From: Solirubrobacter deserti
Lineage (GTDB): Bacteria > Actinomycetota > Thermoleophilia > Solirubrobacterales > Solirubrobacteraceae
Length of the DNA stretch: 64,000 nt
Assembly (NCBI RefSeq): GCF_003344625.1
Contig: NZ_QPKJ02000003.1
Location: forward strand, 1 to 64,000
Direction of reading: 5' to 3'
The first letter of the stretch is position 1; each line of letters opens with the position of its first letter. Position numbers and translations under genes: made by a program. Positions 16,516 through 24,889 of this stretch are shown here, in pieces. The notes below the pieces were generated by a model. The model was given only the letters and a program-made list of their open reading frames with translations, did no database searches and was not told the origin of the DNA.

Positions 16516-16538
16516 GGCGGTGCGGCTCCTGTCTGGGG

Positions 16539-17906
16539 TCAGAAGAACTCGTTGGCTCCCGGCGCCGCGGGCACCGGTGCCGGTGCGGGCTGGCTGGGTT
16601 GGTAGGTGGGGTCGAACTCGCTCGCGCCGTTTGGAGCGGCGTTGGCGGGCGCCGGCGAGGCCGGAGTCTGCTCATGGCTGCGCGGCCCGGTGCCGCCCTG
16701 GGTCTTGCTCGTGCTGCGCTTGGGCGTGGCTTTGCGCCGCGGGGCCGCGGTCGCGGTCGGCGTGGGCGTCGCGGTGACGATGCCGTGCCGAAGGCGCGGC
16801 TCAGGCTCGGACGGCCGGCGTGGTGTTGGGGTGGGGGTCGGCGTGGCCTGTTCGACCTTGGCCGGCGCGTTGTCGCGTACCGGCGGTGGAAGCACGCCGG
16901 TAGCGATGCACGCGCCGAGGGTGCCGGCACCGCCCAAGCAGAACGCCGCCAGGTGCGCGGCGGCGGTGGTCGCCAGCCCGCGGCCGGCGCCGCCGGCCGC
17001 CAGTTGCGCGGCGGTGCCGGCAGGTTCGGTGATCGCGCGTGCGGCCCAATCGGGGAGCAGGTCGCGGAGGCCGCTGGTGCGGGCGCGTTCGGCGATCTCG
17101 GGGGCGGGTAGCAGCGCGGCGACCTTGGTGTGGAAGCGCGCTCCGCGCAGGTAGCGCAGATGGCGCGCGTAGTCGGCGATGCACGTGGGGCAGCGCTCGA
17201 CCTGCAGGTGCACGCGGGCGGCGAACTCCCGCGTCCCGGTCACCGGCGGATCGGCGGCGGGGTTGTCGTGCTCGGCGGCGAGCGTCGCGACGCCGGGCGC
17301 GAGGTACCCGCACAGGCGGCCGGCGGTGTAGATGATCGCGAACCGCTCGCGCTTGGCTTCGATCGCGCGCAACGCTTTGCGGACGGTCCCGATCGGCATG
17401 TCCAGCTCGCGCGCGAGGCCAGTCGCCCCGAACTCGCGCGGGTCATCGAGGTGGTCGCGTTGGCACCAGAACACGTCGCTTTCGTCGGGCGCCAGCAGCG
17501 CGGAGAACTGCAAGACGACCGTGCGCTCGGCGAGCGCCAGGACCTCGTCTTCCGGGGTCTCGGTGACGGCCAGCTCCTCCAGTGCTGCGAGGTCCACGCG
17601 CCGGTTGTTTTTGCCGCGCACGATCTCGTGGCGCCCGTCGGCGGCGCGCTGGACGCGCCGGTCGGCGGCGTTCCAGAACACGCGCTCAAGCTCGGCGCGG
17701 CTGTGGATCGGCCGGTCGCGGTAGTGCAGCGCTGCGAACTCGATCGCGTCGTCGACGACCCATTCGCGCGCATCCGGGCCCAACCGATCGCTCTGCGGGA
17801 GCTTGCGCGTGAGCCGATCAAGCAGGTACTGGCGGCGCGGCGCCAGCGCACGGGCACGCTTGTCCGGGTCCCAACCGCCCGCCGGCCGGGGCTCAAGCGC
17901 AGTCAC
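16539..17906 (-). CDS. Sigma-70-like factor with C-terminal anti-sigma-like part
   Basis: 455 residues. Residues 1-100 resemble a sigma region 2 (DDAIEFAALHYRDRPI, then AELERVFWNAADRRVQRAAD). A helix-turn-helix-like segment follows about residue 185 (ATGLARELDMPIGTVRKALR), as in region 4 of ECF-type sigma factors. Near residue 230 an ERCPTCIADYARHLRYLRG motif resembles the zinc-binding CxxC of anti-sigma factors. It is followed by a hydrophobic Ala/Gly-rich segment and a long Thr/Pro-rich (PTPTPTP) tail ending GANEFF. A one-protein sigma plus membrane-sensor arrangement is the reading. The secreted gene just downstream is a plausible target; this is inference from neighbourhood. Confidence 0.65.
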   Translation of the reverse strand: MTALEPRPAGGWDPDKRARALAPRRQYLLDRLTRKLPQSDRLGPDAREWVVDDAIEFAALHYRDRPIHSRAELERVFWNAADRRVQRAADGRHEIVRGKNNRRVDLAALEELAVTETPEDEVLALAERTVVLQFSALLAPDESDVFWCQRDHLDDPREFGATGLARELDMPIGTVRKALRAIEAKRERFAIIYTAGRLCGYLAPGVATLAAEHDNPAADPPVTGTREFAARVHLQVERCPTCIADYARHLRYLRGARFHTKVAALLPAPEIAERARTSGLRDLLPDWAARAITEPAGTAAQLAAGGAGRGLATTAAAHLAAFCLGGAGTLGACIATGVLPPPVRDNAPAKVEQATPTPTPTPRRPSEPEPRLRHGIVTATPTPTATAAPRRKATPKRSTSKTQGGTGPRSHEQTPASPAPANAAPNGASEFDPTYQPSQPAPAPVPAAPGANEFF

Positions 17907-18039
17907 GCGCGCCTCCCACCCGCGCGAGCGGACTGTGTCGGTGTGGGCGATGGCGCGGGCATCACTTGCTTAAGCCCGGCGAGCTGCGCTGGCGCGCAAA
18001 GAGATTTCCGCAGCCCGCCGCTGCGGCCCGCCCGAATGC

Positions 18040-19869
18040 TCATAGAGCCTCATCCACCCCGGGTAGGTCCGAGCTCCCGCAGACTCGCCCCCCGGCCGTC
18101 ACGGTTGGCGCGTCCGCGCTCTCGCCGGGGAGGCGGGTCGGACCGCATGGCTGGTACAGCCCGTCGATCGCGGCCGGCGGCCGGTCGTGATCGGGCAGCT
18201 CCGCGGGCTGGACCTGCACACGTTCCGGGGGCGGACCGAGCGTGCTCCACACGTACGCCTCCCCGGTCGCGAGCGCACGAAAGTCGTCGGGGCGCACGAG
18301 AAACTCCCGGACCCGGCGGCGACTGCCCACGCCGTCGGTGGCGGCTCCGGAGCGGGTGGTGCGGTCGGTGTACTGCCACACCTCGCGCGTGCCGATCAGC
18401 TTCGACAGCCAGTCCTTGGACTCCGGCGCGCTCTGGCGATGGAAGATCCCCGCGGCGAAATTGTCGGCCAGCGCGTCCAACAACGCCGGGTTGCCGGTCG
18501 CGGCCGCGAAGTCCGTAACGCTCTGCGTGGTGACCGCGACCTGGCCGCCCGCCGAGCGCGCGCGCTGCATCAACGCCAACGCGCGCTCGCCAGCACCCGT
18601 CGAGAGCACGCCACCGAACTCGTCAATCAACGCCGCCCACTCGCCTCCCTCCGGCAAGGTCAGCGCGGCCGCCGCGGCGTCAGCGAGAAACAGCGTGGTG
18701 ATCGCGCGCGCCTCATCCGGGAGGTCATCCACCCAGGTCCTCACGAGGACCACCGCCCCGGCCGCAAGCGCTGCGGGAAGCGTGATCGCGCCCCGGGCGC
18801 CGTCCGGGGCCAGGACGGTGCGCCAGCTCTCGCCGGCGACCACGCGCAAGCGCAGAATGCCGCCGGTGAGATCGCGCCGCCCCTCCGGCGTGGCCAGCGT
18901 GGCGCGATGCGCGCGCATGCGCTCGACGACGTCGGCGTGCTCGCCGGCGCTCACACGGACCAGCGCGAGCAGCTCGTCGTAGCGATTCAGCTGCGCGGCG
19001 TCGAGCAGCAGCGGCAGATTCGCGGGCCACAGCCCGGCGGCGCGCAGCCCGGCCGCGACCGTGCCCAGGTGCACCTGCAGCAGGTCGGCGTAGTAACGCG
19101 CGTTGCCGTCGCCGGCGCCGATCGGTGCAACCAGCCGACTCACCACCGCGCCGATGTCATCGCTCCACAGCGGATTCCACCGATCCCCGACCGGGTCGCG
19201 CGGATCGAACACGACCATCGGCCGCCCAGCCAGCCGAGCGCCCGCCCGCAGGTCGCGCTCGAGCCCGCGGTCGCCCTTGGGATCACACACGAGCACCCCG
19301 ACCTGGTCGCGGAGCATCCGCGCCAACAGCCACCGCCGCGCCGAAACCGTCTTGCCCGACCCCGTCGCGCCCACGATCAACAAATGCCGCCCCGCGCGAC
19401 TCGGAACGAGTCCGGTCCCGTCGGCGGCCATCGGCACAAACGGCTCATCCACGGGCCACGCGCGCTCGCGCACCAACTCGCCCTGTCCCGCGATCCGCAC
19501 TCGCTCCCCGCGCGCATACTTCGCGGCGCGCCGGGCCCGGGCGCCCGGCCCGAGCAGCGACCAGACCATCACTCGCGCACGCTCGAACTCGCGCAACTCC
19601 CCGCCCGCACCCAACGCCGCCAACCGCAACCGCCGAGCCAACGAGGCCGCCACGAGCGCGCCCGACAGCACGGGCGCCGCGACGATCAACAACGGCGGCT
19701 GGCGGAAGAGCAGCGCCAGCGTCCACAAGCCCATGCCGACCGGCGCGAGCGCGTACAGGTTCCACGCCGACAAGCGCGTGCGCCGATGCGCCCACCACGC
19801 CCCCACAGCGCCCGAGCAGCCTCCCGCGATGAACGCTCCCGCCAGCGCCCCCACCAACACCACGCTCAC
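18040..19869 (-). CDS. TraD/VirD4-like coupling ATPase
   Basis: 609 residues with a GTG start that overlaps the previous stop (GTGA). Two N-terminal membrane segments (VVLVGALAGAFIAGGCSGAV; LWTLALLFRQPPLLIVAAPV) precede a P-loop (LLIVGATGSGKTVSARRW) and a Walker B-like VGVLVCDPKGDRG. Further on are ALIDEFGGVLSTG and QVAVTTQSVTDFAA, both typical of TraD/TraG/VirD4 coupling proteins that deliver relaxase-bound DNA to a secretion channel. It is the last gene of the transfer/maintenance operon. An FtsK-like TraB pump is an alternative, but the N-terminus and motif spacing favour the TraD type. Confidence 0.85.
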   Translation of the reverse strand: MSVVLVGALAGAFIAGGCSGAVGAWWAHRRTRLSAWNLYALAPVGMGLWTLALLFRQPPLLIVAAPVLSGALVAASLARRLRLAALGAGGELREFERARVMVWSLLGPGARARRAAKYARGERVRIAGQGELVRERAWPVDEPFVPMAADGTGLVPSRAGRHLLIVGATGSGKTVSARRWLLARMLRDQVGVLVCDPKGDRGLERDLRAGARLAGRPMVVFDPRDPVGDRWNPLWSDDIGAVVSRLVAPIGAGDGNARYYADLLQVHLGTVAAGLRAAGLWPANLPLLLDAAQLNRYDELLALVRVSAGEHADVVERMRAHRATLATPEGRRDLTGGILRLRVVAGESWRTVLAPDGARGAITLPAALAAGAVVLVRTWVDDLPDEARAITTLFLADAAAAALTLPEGGEWAALIDEFGGVLSTGAGERALALMQRARSAGGQVAVTTQSVTDFAAATGNPALLDALADNFAAGIFHRQSAPESKDWLSKLIGTREVWQYTDRTTRSGAATDGVGSRRRVREFLVRPDDFRALATGEAYVWSTLGPPPERVQVQPAELPDHDRPPAAIDGLYQPCGPTRLPGESADAPTVTAGGRVCGSSDLPGVDEAL

Positions 19870-20681
19870 CGCACACCCCCACGCTCGTCAACCGCACCGA
19901 TCGCCGCAGCCCTCGCGTCAACGGCTCCTTCGCGCGGCCGATTGGGGTCGCGGGCGGGCGGAACCGGCCGCCCCGCCCTTAGCTCGCGGGTCAGACGCCG
20001 GACCTCCGCTTGGACGTCGGCCAGCGACCGGGTCCGGAAGCGGCTCTCCGGCAGGCCGGCGCGCTCGGCCGCGCGGCTGACCGCGTCGAGCACGTCCGCG
20101 CGATCGCAGACGTAGATCAGCCCGCCGGCGATCTGGCCGGACGCGATCGCTTGCTCGTGCCCGGCGAAGATCGCGCGCAGGCGCCGCGGCGACTTCAGCG
20201 ACAACTCCACCTCCACCGCCACGCGAGCTTGGCCGGGCATCACGACGCCCAAGTCCGGGCGGTGCCGACCGCGCGAAGCGGCCCACACCACCGGGATCTC
20301 CCATCCGTTCTGTCCGCGCAGCTCGCGCTCGCTGAGCCACTCGCGGCCGCGTAGCGTCAGCAGCGCTGCGACCCACGACACCGCTCGCCCGTGCCGCAGC
20401 CCTGAGCCGTGCGTGGCGCCGGCACGTACGTCGCCGCGATCTGCTCCGACCGCGCGGCGACCCGCCGCGGTGATCGCGACCACGCTGCCCTCGGCGTCGA
20501 ACGCGCGCGCCAGCAAGCCCGCGCGGCGCAACCGGGCGACGTGCGAATACGTGCTGCGACGCCCGAACCCCATCGCCAGCCCCAACGGCTCAATCCCGGC
20601 CACCTCCACCCGCGCCAACCACGCCAACGCCTGCAAGCTTCGCCACCCCGGCCCACGCGCCTTACCGCCCCGACCGCTCAC
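19866..20681 (-). CDS. Replication-relaxation-like DNA-binding protein
   Basis: About 271 residues from a GTG at 20681 that overlaps the previous stop (GTGA); an ATG at 20717 in the same frame is less likely. The N-terminus is a winged-helix domain (AMGFGRRSTYSHVARLRRAG). The middle and end have a PD-(D/E)xK-like pattern: HRPDLGVVMPG, RVAVEVELSLKSPRRLRAIF and a helical tail. This fits the replication-relaxation (Replic_Relax) family found next to conjugation and plasmid genes in actinobacteria, thought to nick or manage DNA. It directly precedes the coupling ATPase, as accessory relaxosome proteins do. Confidence 0.65.
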   Translation of the reverse strand: MSGRGGKARGPGWRSLQALAWLARVEVAGIEPLGLAMGFGRRSTYSHVARLRRAGLLARAFDAEGSVVAITAAGRRAVGADRGDVRAGATHGSGLRHGRAVSWVAALLTLRGREWLSERELRGQNGWEIPVVWAASRGRHRPDLGVVMPGQARVAVEVELSLKSPRRLRAIFAGHEQAIASGQIAGGLIYVCDRADVLDAVSRAAERAGLPESRFRTRSLADVQAEVRRLTRELRAGRPVPPARDPNRPREGAVDARAAAIGAVDERGGVR

Positions 20682-21085
20682 CACACACCACCCGCACTCG
20701 CGCCCGCGACCGCACACCCGCCTCGACCGCTTGCTCTCGCCCGACGCTTTTGCCCTCGCTTGCCGGCCTGCGCTGCCTCCTCTCCCTTTCTCCCGCTGGC
20801 CGTTGCCGTTGTTGCTGTTGCTGGTTCTGCTGTCTTCTTCTCCGTTCTATCTCTGTGTTTTCTGATCCCTGCACCACCTCTCAGCCCGTCCGCTGATCCC
20901 TGCACCACCACTTCTTGGGGGGACTGGATCCGACCCCTCCTGCCCCCATCTCTTGTCACGTAGGGCGGGAGGGGTCGGAACCAGGCCCCCCACCAACACC
21001 GCCCCACACCAGGGATCAGCGGACGGGCGCTGTTCACAGCGATGAACAGCAAAATGAACAGCGCCTCGATGTCGTAGACGCTCAT
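20678..21085 (-). CDS. Small membrane protein of the transfer operon
   Basis: 135 residues beginning MSVYDIEALFILLFIAVN: one N-terminal membrane segment (about residues 7-22) followed by a charged, low-complexity tail. The start overlaps the previous stop (ATGA at 21082-21085) and the end overlaps the next start (GTGA at 20678-20681), which supports real translation. The DNA of the tail contains striking nested inverted repeats (see 20862-21032), so part of the apparent protein may simply be read through a structured DNA site. Function unknown. Confidence 0.45.
   Translation of the reverse strand: MSVYDIEALFILLFIAVNSARPLIPGVGRCWWGAWFRPLPPYVTRDGGRRGRIQSPQEVVVQGSADGLRGGAGIRKHRDRTEKKTAEPATATTATASGRKGEEAAQAGKRGQKRRARASGRGGCAVAGASAGGVW
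20862..21032. repeat. Nested inverted repeats, oriT/clt-like
   Basis: Outer arms: GCCCGTCCGCTGATCCCTG (20884-20902) and its exact reverse complement (21010-21028). Inner arms: CCGACCCCTCCTGCCC (20930-20945) and GGGCGGGAGGGGTCGG (20963-20978), one mismatch, with an 18-base central gap. In addition CTGATCCCTGCACCACC is directly repeated (20862-20878 and 20893-20909). Such a symmetrical, repeat-rich site between maintenance and transfer genes is what an oriT, a clt locus or a replication origin looks like; the function is inferred from position only. Confidence 0.6.
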
Positions 21086-21465
21086 CTCTCCGCCTCCGAC
21101 TGCCGTGCTCCGGCCGCGATGAGCGCCGCCCTCGCGCGCGCCTTCATCGCCTCGACATCGCCGGCCTCGACGCCCCACATGTCGACCTCGACCTCGCTCA
21201 GCAGCTCAACCGCGGCCATCAACACGCCGGTGGCGACAAACTTGCTGCCATGCGATCGCGGCTGCCCGGTGCGGTCCGGACGGGAGAGACCGCGCAGGTA
21301 GGAGACTTCTTCCTCAAGCAGCTCGACGCACTGGCGGAGCGTCCTGCTCGCCGACATGCTGGAAGGCGCCGGGGCGGGTTCGCGCGTGGCCAGCCCTCCG
21401 GTCGCCGTCGAGCGCGCGAACAGCCCGGCGACCGCCGCGCCCGCATCGGTCCGCCGACCGTTCAT
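21082..21465 (-). CDS. Small ParB-like partner of ParA
   Basis: 127 residues from ATG 21465, overlapping the parA stop by four bases (ATGA), so the two are translationally coupled. The protein is mostly helical (ASRTLRQCVELLEEEVSYLR; VATGVLMAAVELLSEVEVDM; AMKARARAALIAAG) with a basic segment in the middle. It lacks the classical ParB nuclease-like motifs. Small, unrelated DNA-binding partners downstream of parA are common on plasmids and ICEs (for example ribbon-helix-helix types), so a centromere-binding role is inferred from context. Confidence 0.55.
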   Translation of the reverse strand: MNGRRTDAGAAVAGLFARSTATGGLATREPAPAPSSMSASRTLRQCVELLEEEVSYLRGLSRPDRTGQPRSHGSKFVATGVLMAAVELLSEVEVDMWGVEAGDVEAMKARARAALIAAGARQSEAER

Positions 21466-22295
21466 CGCGCCACCTCGGCACCGAGCTCGAGGCCGGCACG
21501 GTCGGCGAGCTCGGCGGCGAGCGCGCGGTAGTCGGCGCTGACCGGATGGCCCGGGTCGAGCTGGCCGACCGCCAGGCCGGCGGCGTGTGCGTCGCGCACG
21601 CGGGTGCTGTGGCGGATCGTCGCCCGGCAAAGCGCGCCGCCAGCCGTTCGGCCGAACAGCTGCTCGAGCTGGGCGTGGATCTCGCGCGCGTGCCGCGTGC
21701 GGCCCTCAACTTGGCAGCCGACAATCCCCAGGTAGCCGAGCTGCGGGTTCTCGTACTCGCGGACCTCCTCGACGGTCTCGGTCAGCACCGCCAGACCGGC
21801 GACCGAGAGGAAGTCCAGCTGGGTCGGGACCAGCACGCGGTCCGCTGCGACGAGGGCGTTCATCGTCAGCGGCGTCATCCCGGGCGGGCAATCGATCAGG
21901 ACTACGTCAAACCGCTCGCCGGCGGCCAGGCGCTGCAGGCCGCGCTTGAGGCGCTGGGACGGGCCGCCGCGGCCCGGCTCGCCGAGCGCCCGCTCGGCCG
22001 ACGCCAGCGCCTTGCTGGCCGGAATCAGCCACGTTCCCCAACGGGTCTCGTGCACCACCCGCTCCAACTGGCCGGGGTCGCCGAACTCCTCCGGGACCAG
22101 CAGCCGGCTGACCGTGCGATCCGGCGGCGTATCGAACCCCAGCCCAGCGAGCACCTCCAAGGACGACTGCGGGTCCAGGCCGACCTGCAGCACCCGCACG
22201 CCAGCGTCAGCGAGTGCGAACCCGAGGTCCTTGGTCAGCGACGTCTTGCCCGCGCCGCCCTTGCGGTTGAGCACTGCGACCACCACGGCGCTCAT
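21462..22295 (-). CDS. parA: ParA-family partition ATPase
   Basis: 277 residues from ATG 22295; the frame is open to 22796, but the upstream part is not protein-like. Deviant Walker A NRKGGAGKTSLTKDLG (about residues 10-25), Walker A' LQVGLDPQSSL, Walker B VVLIDCPPGMTPLTMNALVA and a C-terminal GIVGCQVEGRTRH segment are all present, as in ParA/Soj/MinD-type ATPases. The protein is soluble and binds DNA non-specifically in its ATP form. It heads the five-gene overlapping operon of the mobile element. Five TGCGCA palindromes lie just upstream and could be parS-like or autoregulatory sites. Confidence 0.9.
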   Translation of the reverse strand: MSAVVVAVLNRKGGAGKTSLTKDLGFALADAGVRVLQVGLDPQSSLEVLAGLGFDTPPDRTVSRLLVPEEFGDPGQLERVVHETRWGTWLIPASKALASAERALGEPGRGGPSQRLKRGLQRLAAGERFDVVLIDCPPGMTPLTMNALVAADRVLVPTQLDFLSVAGLAVLTETVEEVREYENPQLGYLGIVGCQVEGRTRHAREIHAQLEQLFGRTAGGALCRATIRHSTRVRDAHAAGLAVGQLDPGHPVSADYRALAAELADRAGLELGAEVAR

Positions 22296-22311
22296 CGCGC
22301 CGCTCCCGAGC

Positions 22312-22416
22312 TGCGCAGTTGCGCATTCGCGGTCCTGCGCATCGGCGCGGCTGCGCGACGGCGTCGAAAGTTGGGGATGCAGTGACGTCGGCGCGCGCCT
22401 GCGCAACTGGTGCGCA
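22312..22416. promoter_or_regulatory. Five TGCGCA palindromes upstream of parA
   Basis: TGCGCA occurs at 22312, 22320, 22336, 22400 and 22411, all in the noncoding stretch between the rep-like gene and parA. The hexamer is self-complementary, so each copy is a potential half or full site. Candidate partition (parS) or parA autoregulation region. Confidence 0.45.
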
Positions 22417-22443
22417 CACCGCGTCGTCGGGCCTGGTTGCTGC

Positions 22444-24198
22444 TCATCGGAGGTCCTCCGTGTTGGTTGGGAATCGAAGATCGGGTACCTGCCAGCTGCC
22501 GCGGGCGAGCTCGGCGCGGTAGCGGGTCGCGCGAGCGCCGACGCCGTCGAGCTCCTCGCAGCGATCGCTCTCCCGCAACCGCGGGCTGGCACCGAGGCCA
22601 GGCAGGCGCTGAAGCGCGAGCTCGGCATTCGGCCAGCGCGCCGGATCGCCGCCCGCGAGCAGCACCTGGTCGCGCACGCGGACTCGGCGGCCCTCAGAGC
22701 TCTCAAAGCGCGCGGCGGGTAGGCGAAACTGCAGCCCCGGGCGCGGCGCCCGGCGCGCCCTGGCCCGCTCACGAGCCCGGTCCAGCCGCGCCTCATCGTC
22801 GATCAGCGCGGCGGCGCGCATGCCCTTGGCCAGCACCAGCAGCCGCGCGACATCGCCGGCGAACACCGTCGCGCGGCGCTGTGCGGCCAGTGCGCACAAC
22901 GCAGCCGCGCCGCTCTGCGGCCATCCATCGGGGCGGTGCTCGGCGTGATCCTCGTAGAGCGCGATCGCGCGCCCCGTTCGGGCCGCGAGCCCCACATCCG
23001 CTCGGCCGGCGAACGCGGTCCCGCAGTCCACCACCTTGGCCAGCCCGTACCGGTGCGCCACCCACGCCTCACGCAACCGCCCCAACGGACAGCTGCGACC
23101 GTCTGGCCACGCCAGTACCGCCGCGACCCTCGCGCTCGCCTGCACCCGGATCGCTGCCGACCGCCACGCGACCCTGGCGCGATGCGCCGCCAGCCGCTCG
23201 TTCACCAAGGCGTTGAACTCGCCGGGCGAAATGCGCCCCACCTCCTCGGTGCCCGCCGTTTGCGCCGCCTGTGCCCCCACGCCGCCCGTGGTTGCCGCGC
23301 GAGCGCACGCGCCCGTCTCAACAACAACCGTCCCGTTCTCCATCACCGCCCGAGCTGCACCAGACGCCGCCCAACCCTCACTACGAGACGTCGCAGCTCT
23401 CCGCGAACGGTTCGCGGAGACCAGTGAGGGCGCCGACGTAGGAGGCGCTCCGAAGGGATGCGTCAAATCTCCTGAAGCCCTCCGAGCACAGGCGCGGGCG
23501 ATCTGAGCCTCGGCTGCGGCCCGCCGGCGACGCTCGTGACCGACCAGCTCGCGCGCCAGCGAGACCCGCGCGCGCGTCGCAGCGGTTGGGACGCCGCTCC
23601 GAGCCCGGATGCCGGTCAGCGCCGGGGCCCGTCGGTCCGTACGCGACCGTCGCCGCTCGCGAGCCCTCCACGACCGGGCCCGGGCACGCGCCACCGCCAG
23701 CTCGGCGTCCTCAGGGGCAGGCGCCGCCAGCAGCACGATCTGCGTGCGCCACCAAACGTCGTCCCCGTCGCGCTCGGGCTCGTGCGCCACCACGCCCGCG
23801 GCCTGCAGGTCGTCGAGCCAGCGCTGCACGCTCCGTCGGTGCTTGCGGACGAACGCCGCTCGCGCGACGCGCCCGCGTGGAACCGGGCCCCAACCGATCA
23901 CCGGCGCCAACCCCACGACCAACTGCCCGATCGACGTCGCGTACCGGCCCGACTTGGCCGCGTGCCCCAGCCGGAACAAGTAGCGCTTGACCGCGTACGC
24001 CCGCGTCTCCAACCGATCGTCGCCTGGCGTCGTGCAACCCCTCTCGCGGCGGGCGCGCCCCAGGAGCGCGACCACCACGAGGCGGCCCGGCTCAGCGGGC
24101 AGCGGCTCGATCGCCGGGCGGTACCAGCGACGCCCGCGAGACGAAGAAGTCGGAAGCTCCAGCGGCACCGCCAACGCCCGAAGGCGCCGCGGCAGCAC
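22444..24198 (-). CDS. Putative replication initiator
   Basis: 584 residues. After an N-terminal variable part, residues about 70-160 resemble a winged-helix replication or plasmid initiator (SIGQLVVGLAPVIGWGPV; KHRRSVQRWLDDLQAAGVVA; DDVWWRTQIVLLAAP). The middle is Arg/Ala-rich and probably coiled. The last part, near GEFNALVNERLAAHRARVAW and further on, is helical and similar in style to large actinobacterial plasmid Rep or transfer-regulator proteins. I do not see rolling-circle HUH motifs. Function is inferred from its place directly before parA and from the wHTH segment; a transcriptional regulator of the element is the main alternative. Confidence 0.45.
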   Translation of the reverse strand: MLPRRLRALAVPLELPTSSSRGRRWYRPAIEPLPAEPGRLVVVALLGRARRERGCTTPGDDRLETRAYAVKRYLFRLGHAAKSGRYATSIGQLVVGLAPVIGWGPVPRGRVARAAFVRKHRRSVQRWLDDLQAAGVVAHEPERDGDDVWWRTQIVLLAAPAPEDAELAVARARARSWRARERRRSRTDRRAPALTGIRARSGVPTAATRARVSLARELVGHERRRRAAAEAQIARACARRASGDLTHPFGAPPTSAPSLVSANRSRRAATSRSEGWAASGAARAVMENGTVVVETGACARAATTGGVGAQAAQTAGTEEVGRISPGEFNALVNERLAAHRARVAWRSAAIRVQASARVAAVLAWPDGRSCPLGRLREAWVAHRYGLAKVVDCGTAFAGRADVGLAARTGRAIALYEDHAEHRPDGWPQSGAAALCALAAQRRATVFAGDVARLLVLAKGMRAAALIDDEARLDRARERARARRAPRPGLQFRLPAARFESSEGRRVRVRDQVLLAGGDPARWPNAELALQRLPGLGASPRLRESDRCEELDGVGARATRYRAELARGSWQVPDLRFPTNTEDLR

Positions 24199-24393
24199 GA
24201 AGCACTGCGCGCACGAACAGACGCTCGCGGCACAGCTGGATCAGGCCCCAACCACCAGGAGCGGGCCGCTCGAAGCGCACGCCGCCGCAACCCCTCAAAA
24301 AGGGGTTGGCGATCTGTCCGGCACCCGGGTACAGTTGGGGAAGGCATTTATGTGGCTCCTCACGGAGCGGATGGGCGGCGAAGCCGCAGTACG

Positions 24394-24418
24394 AAGACCG
24401 GGTTGCCCCCCGGTCTTT
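24394..24418 (+). terminator. Terminator-like hairpin
   Basis: AAGACCGGG (24394-24402) pairs perfectly with CCCGGTCTT (24409-24417), 6-base loop, then T-rich TTGTCGTTC. Good shape for a factor-independent terminator or attenuator on the plus strand. Confidence 0.5.
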
Positions 24419-24630
24419 GTCGTTCTGCGGCCAGGTTGTGGCGGTCCGCGCGGACCGCGGGCAGCCGACGTCAACCACGATTGAGTGCGCGTCGCCCGGC
24501 CGCTAGGCGGTCTCTCGCAACTGGCGTTGCGGAGAGGTGCGGGCCGGGGCGCTGTGCACCCGCCCGTCACCTTTTCGTCACCTTTTTACGCGCGAGCCCA
24601 GCGAACTGCTGCTGAGCCTTGCGGATCGCT

Positions 24631-24683
24631 ACTGGACCGGGGCGCCGCGAAAGTCCTGCATTTGCGGCGCGCTGCGGTCCAGT
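24631..24683. repeat. Long inverted repeat beside tRNA-Asp
   Basis: Outer arms ACTGGACCG (24631-24639) and CGGTCCAGT (24675-24683) are perfectly complementary; inner arms GCGCCGC (24642-24648) and GCGGCGC (24664-24670) likewise, loop 15 bases. It lies 7 bases from the 3' end of the tRNA gene, on the element side. It could be an attachment/recombinase arm site or the transcription stop of the tRNA, which is read towards it. Confidence 0.6.
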
Positions 24684-24689
24684 GCGGAA

Positions 24690-24763
<74 letters not shown>

Positions 24764-24889
24764 TTGGCGCGGAGGAAGATAGTAGCGCCCCACCGCCGGG
24801 TCCGAGCCGCGGACTTCCGGCGAGCCGCAACTCGACGGCTCGAACGGGTTTCCACGGGGTGTCAACCGATGGGAGCCCGGAGGTAGGGC

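Larger units (their letters stand above)
24199..24689. other. Element end, mostly noncoding (491 bases)
   Basis: Contains a short plus-strand frame at 24350-24484 with a GGGGAAGG ribosome site (starts MWLLTERMGGEAAV, 44 codons), which I do not trust as a gene; the terminator-like hairpin at 24394-24418 inside it; and the long inverted repeat at 24631-24683 next to the tRNA. No integrase is present. Confidence 0.5.

Noticed and set aside
24350..24484. 44-codon frame with a ribosome site at the element end
   Set aside because: It runs through a terminator-like hairpin and has no recognisable protein features. Kept only as a remark.
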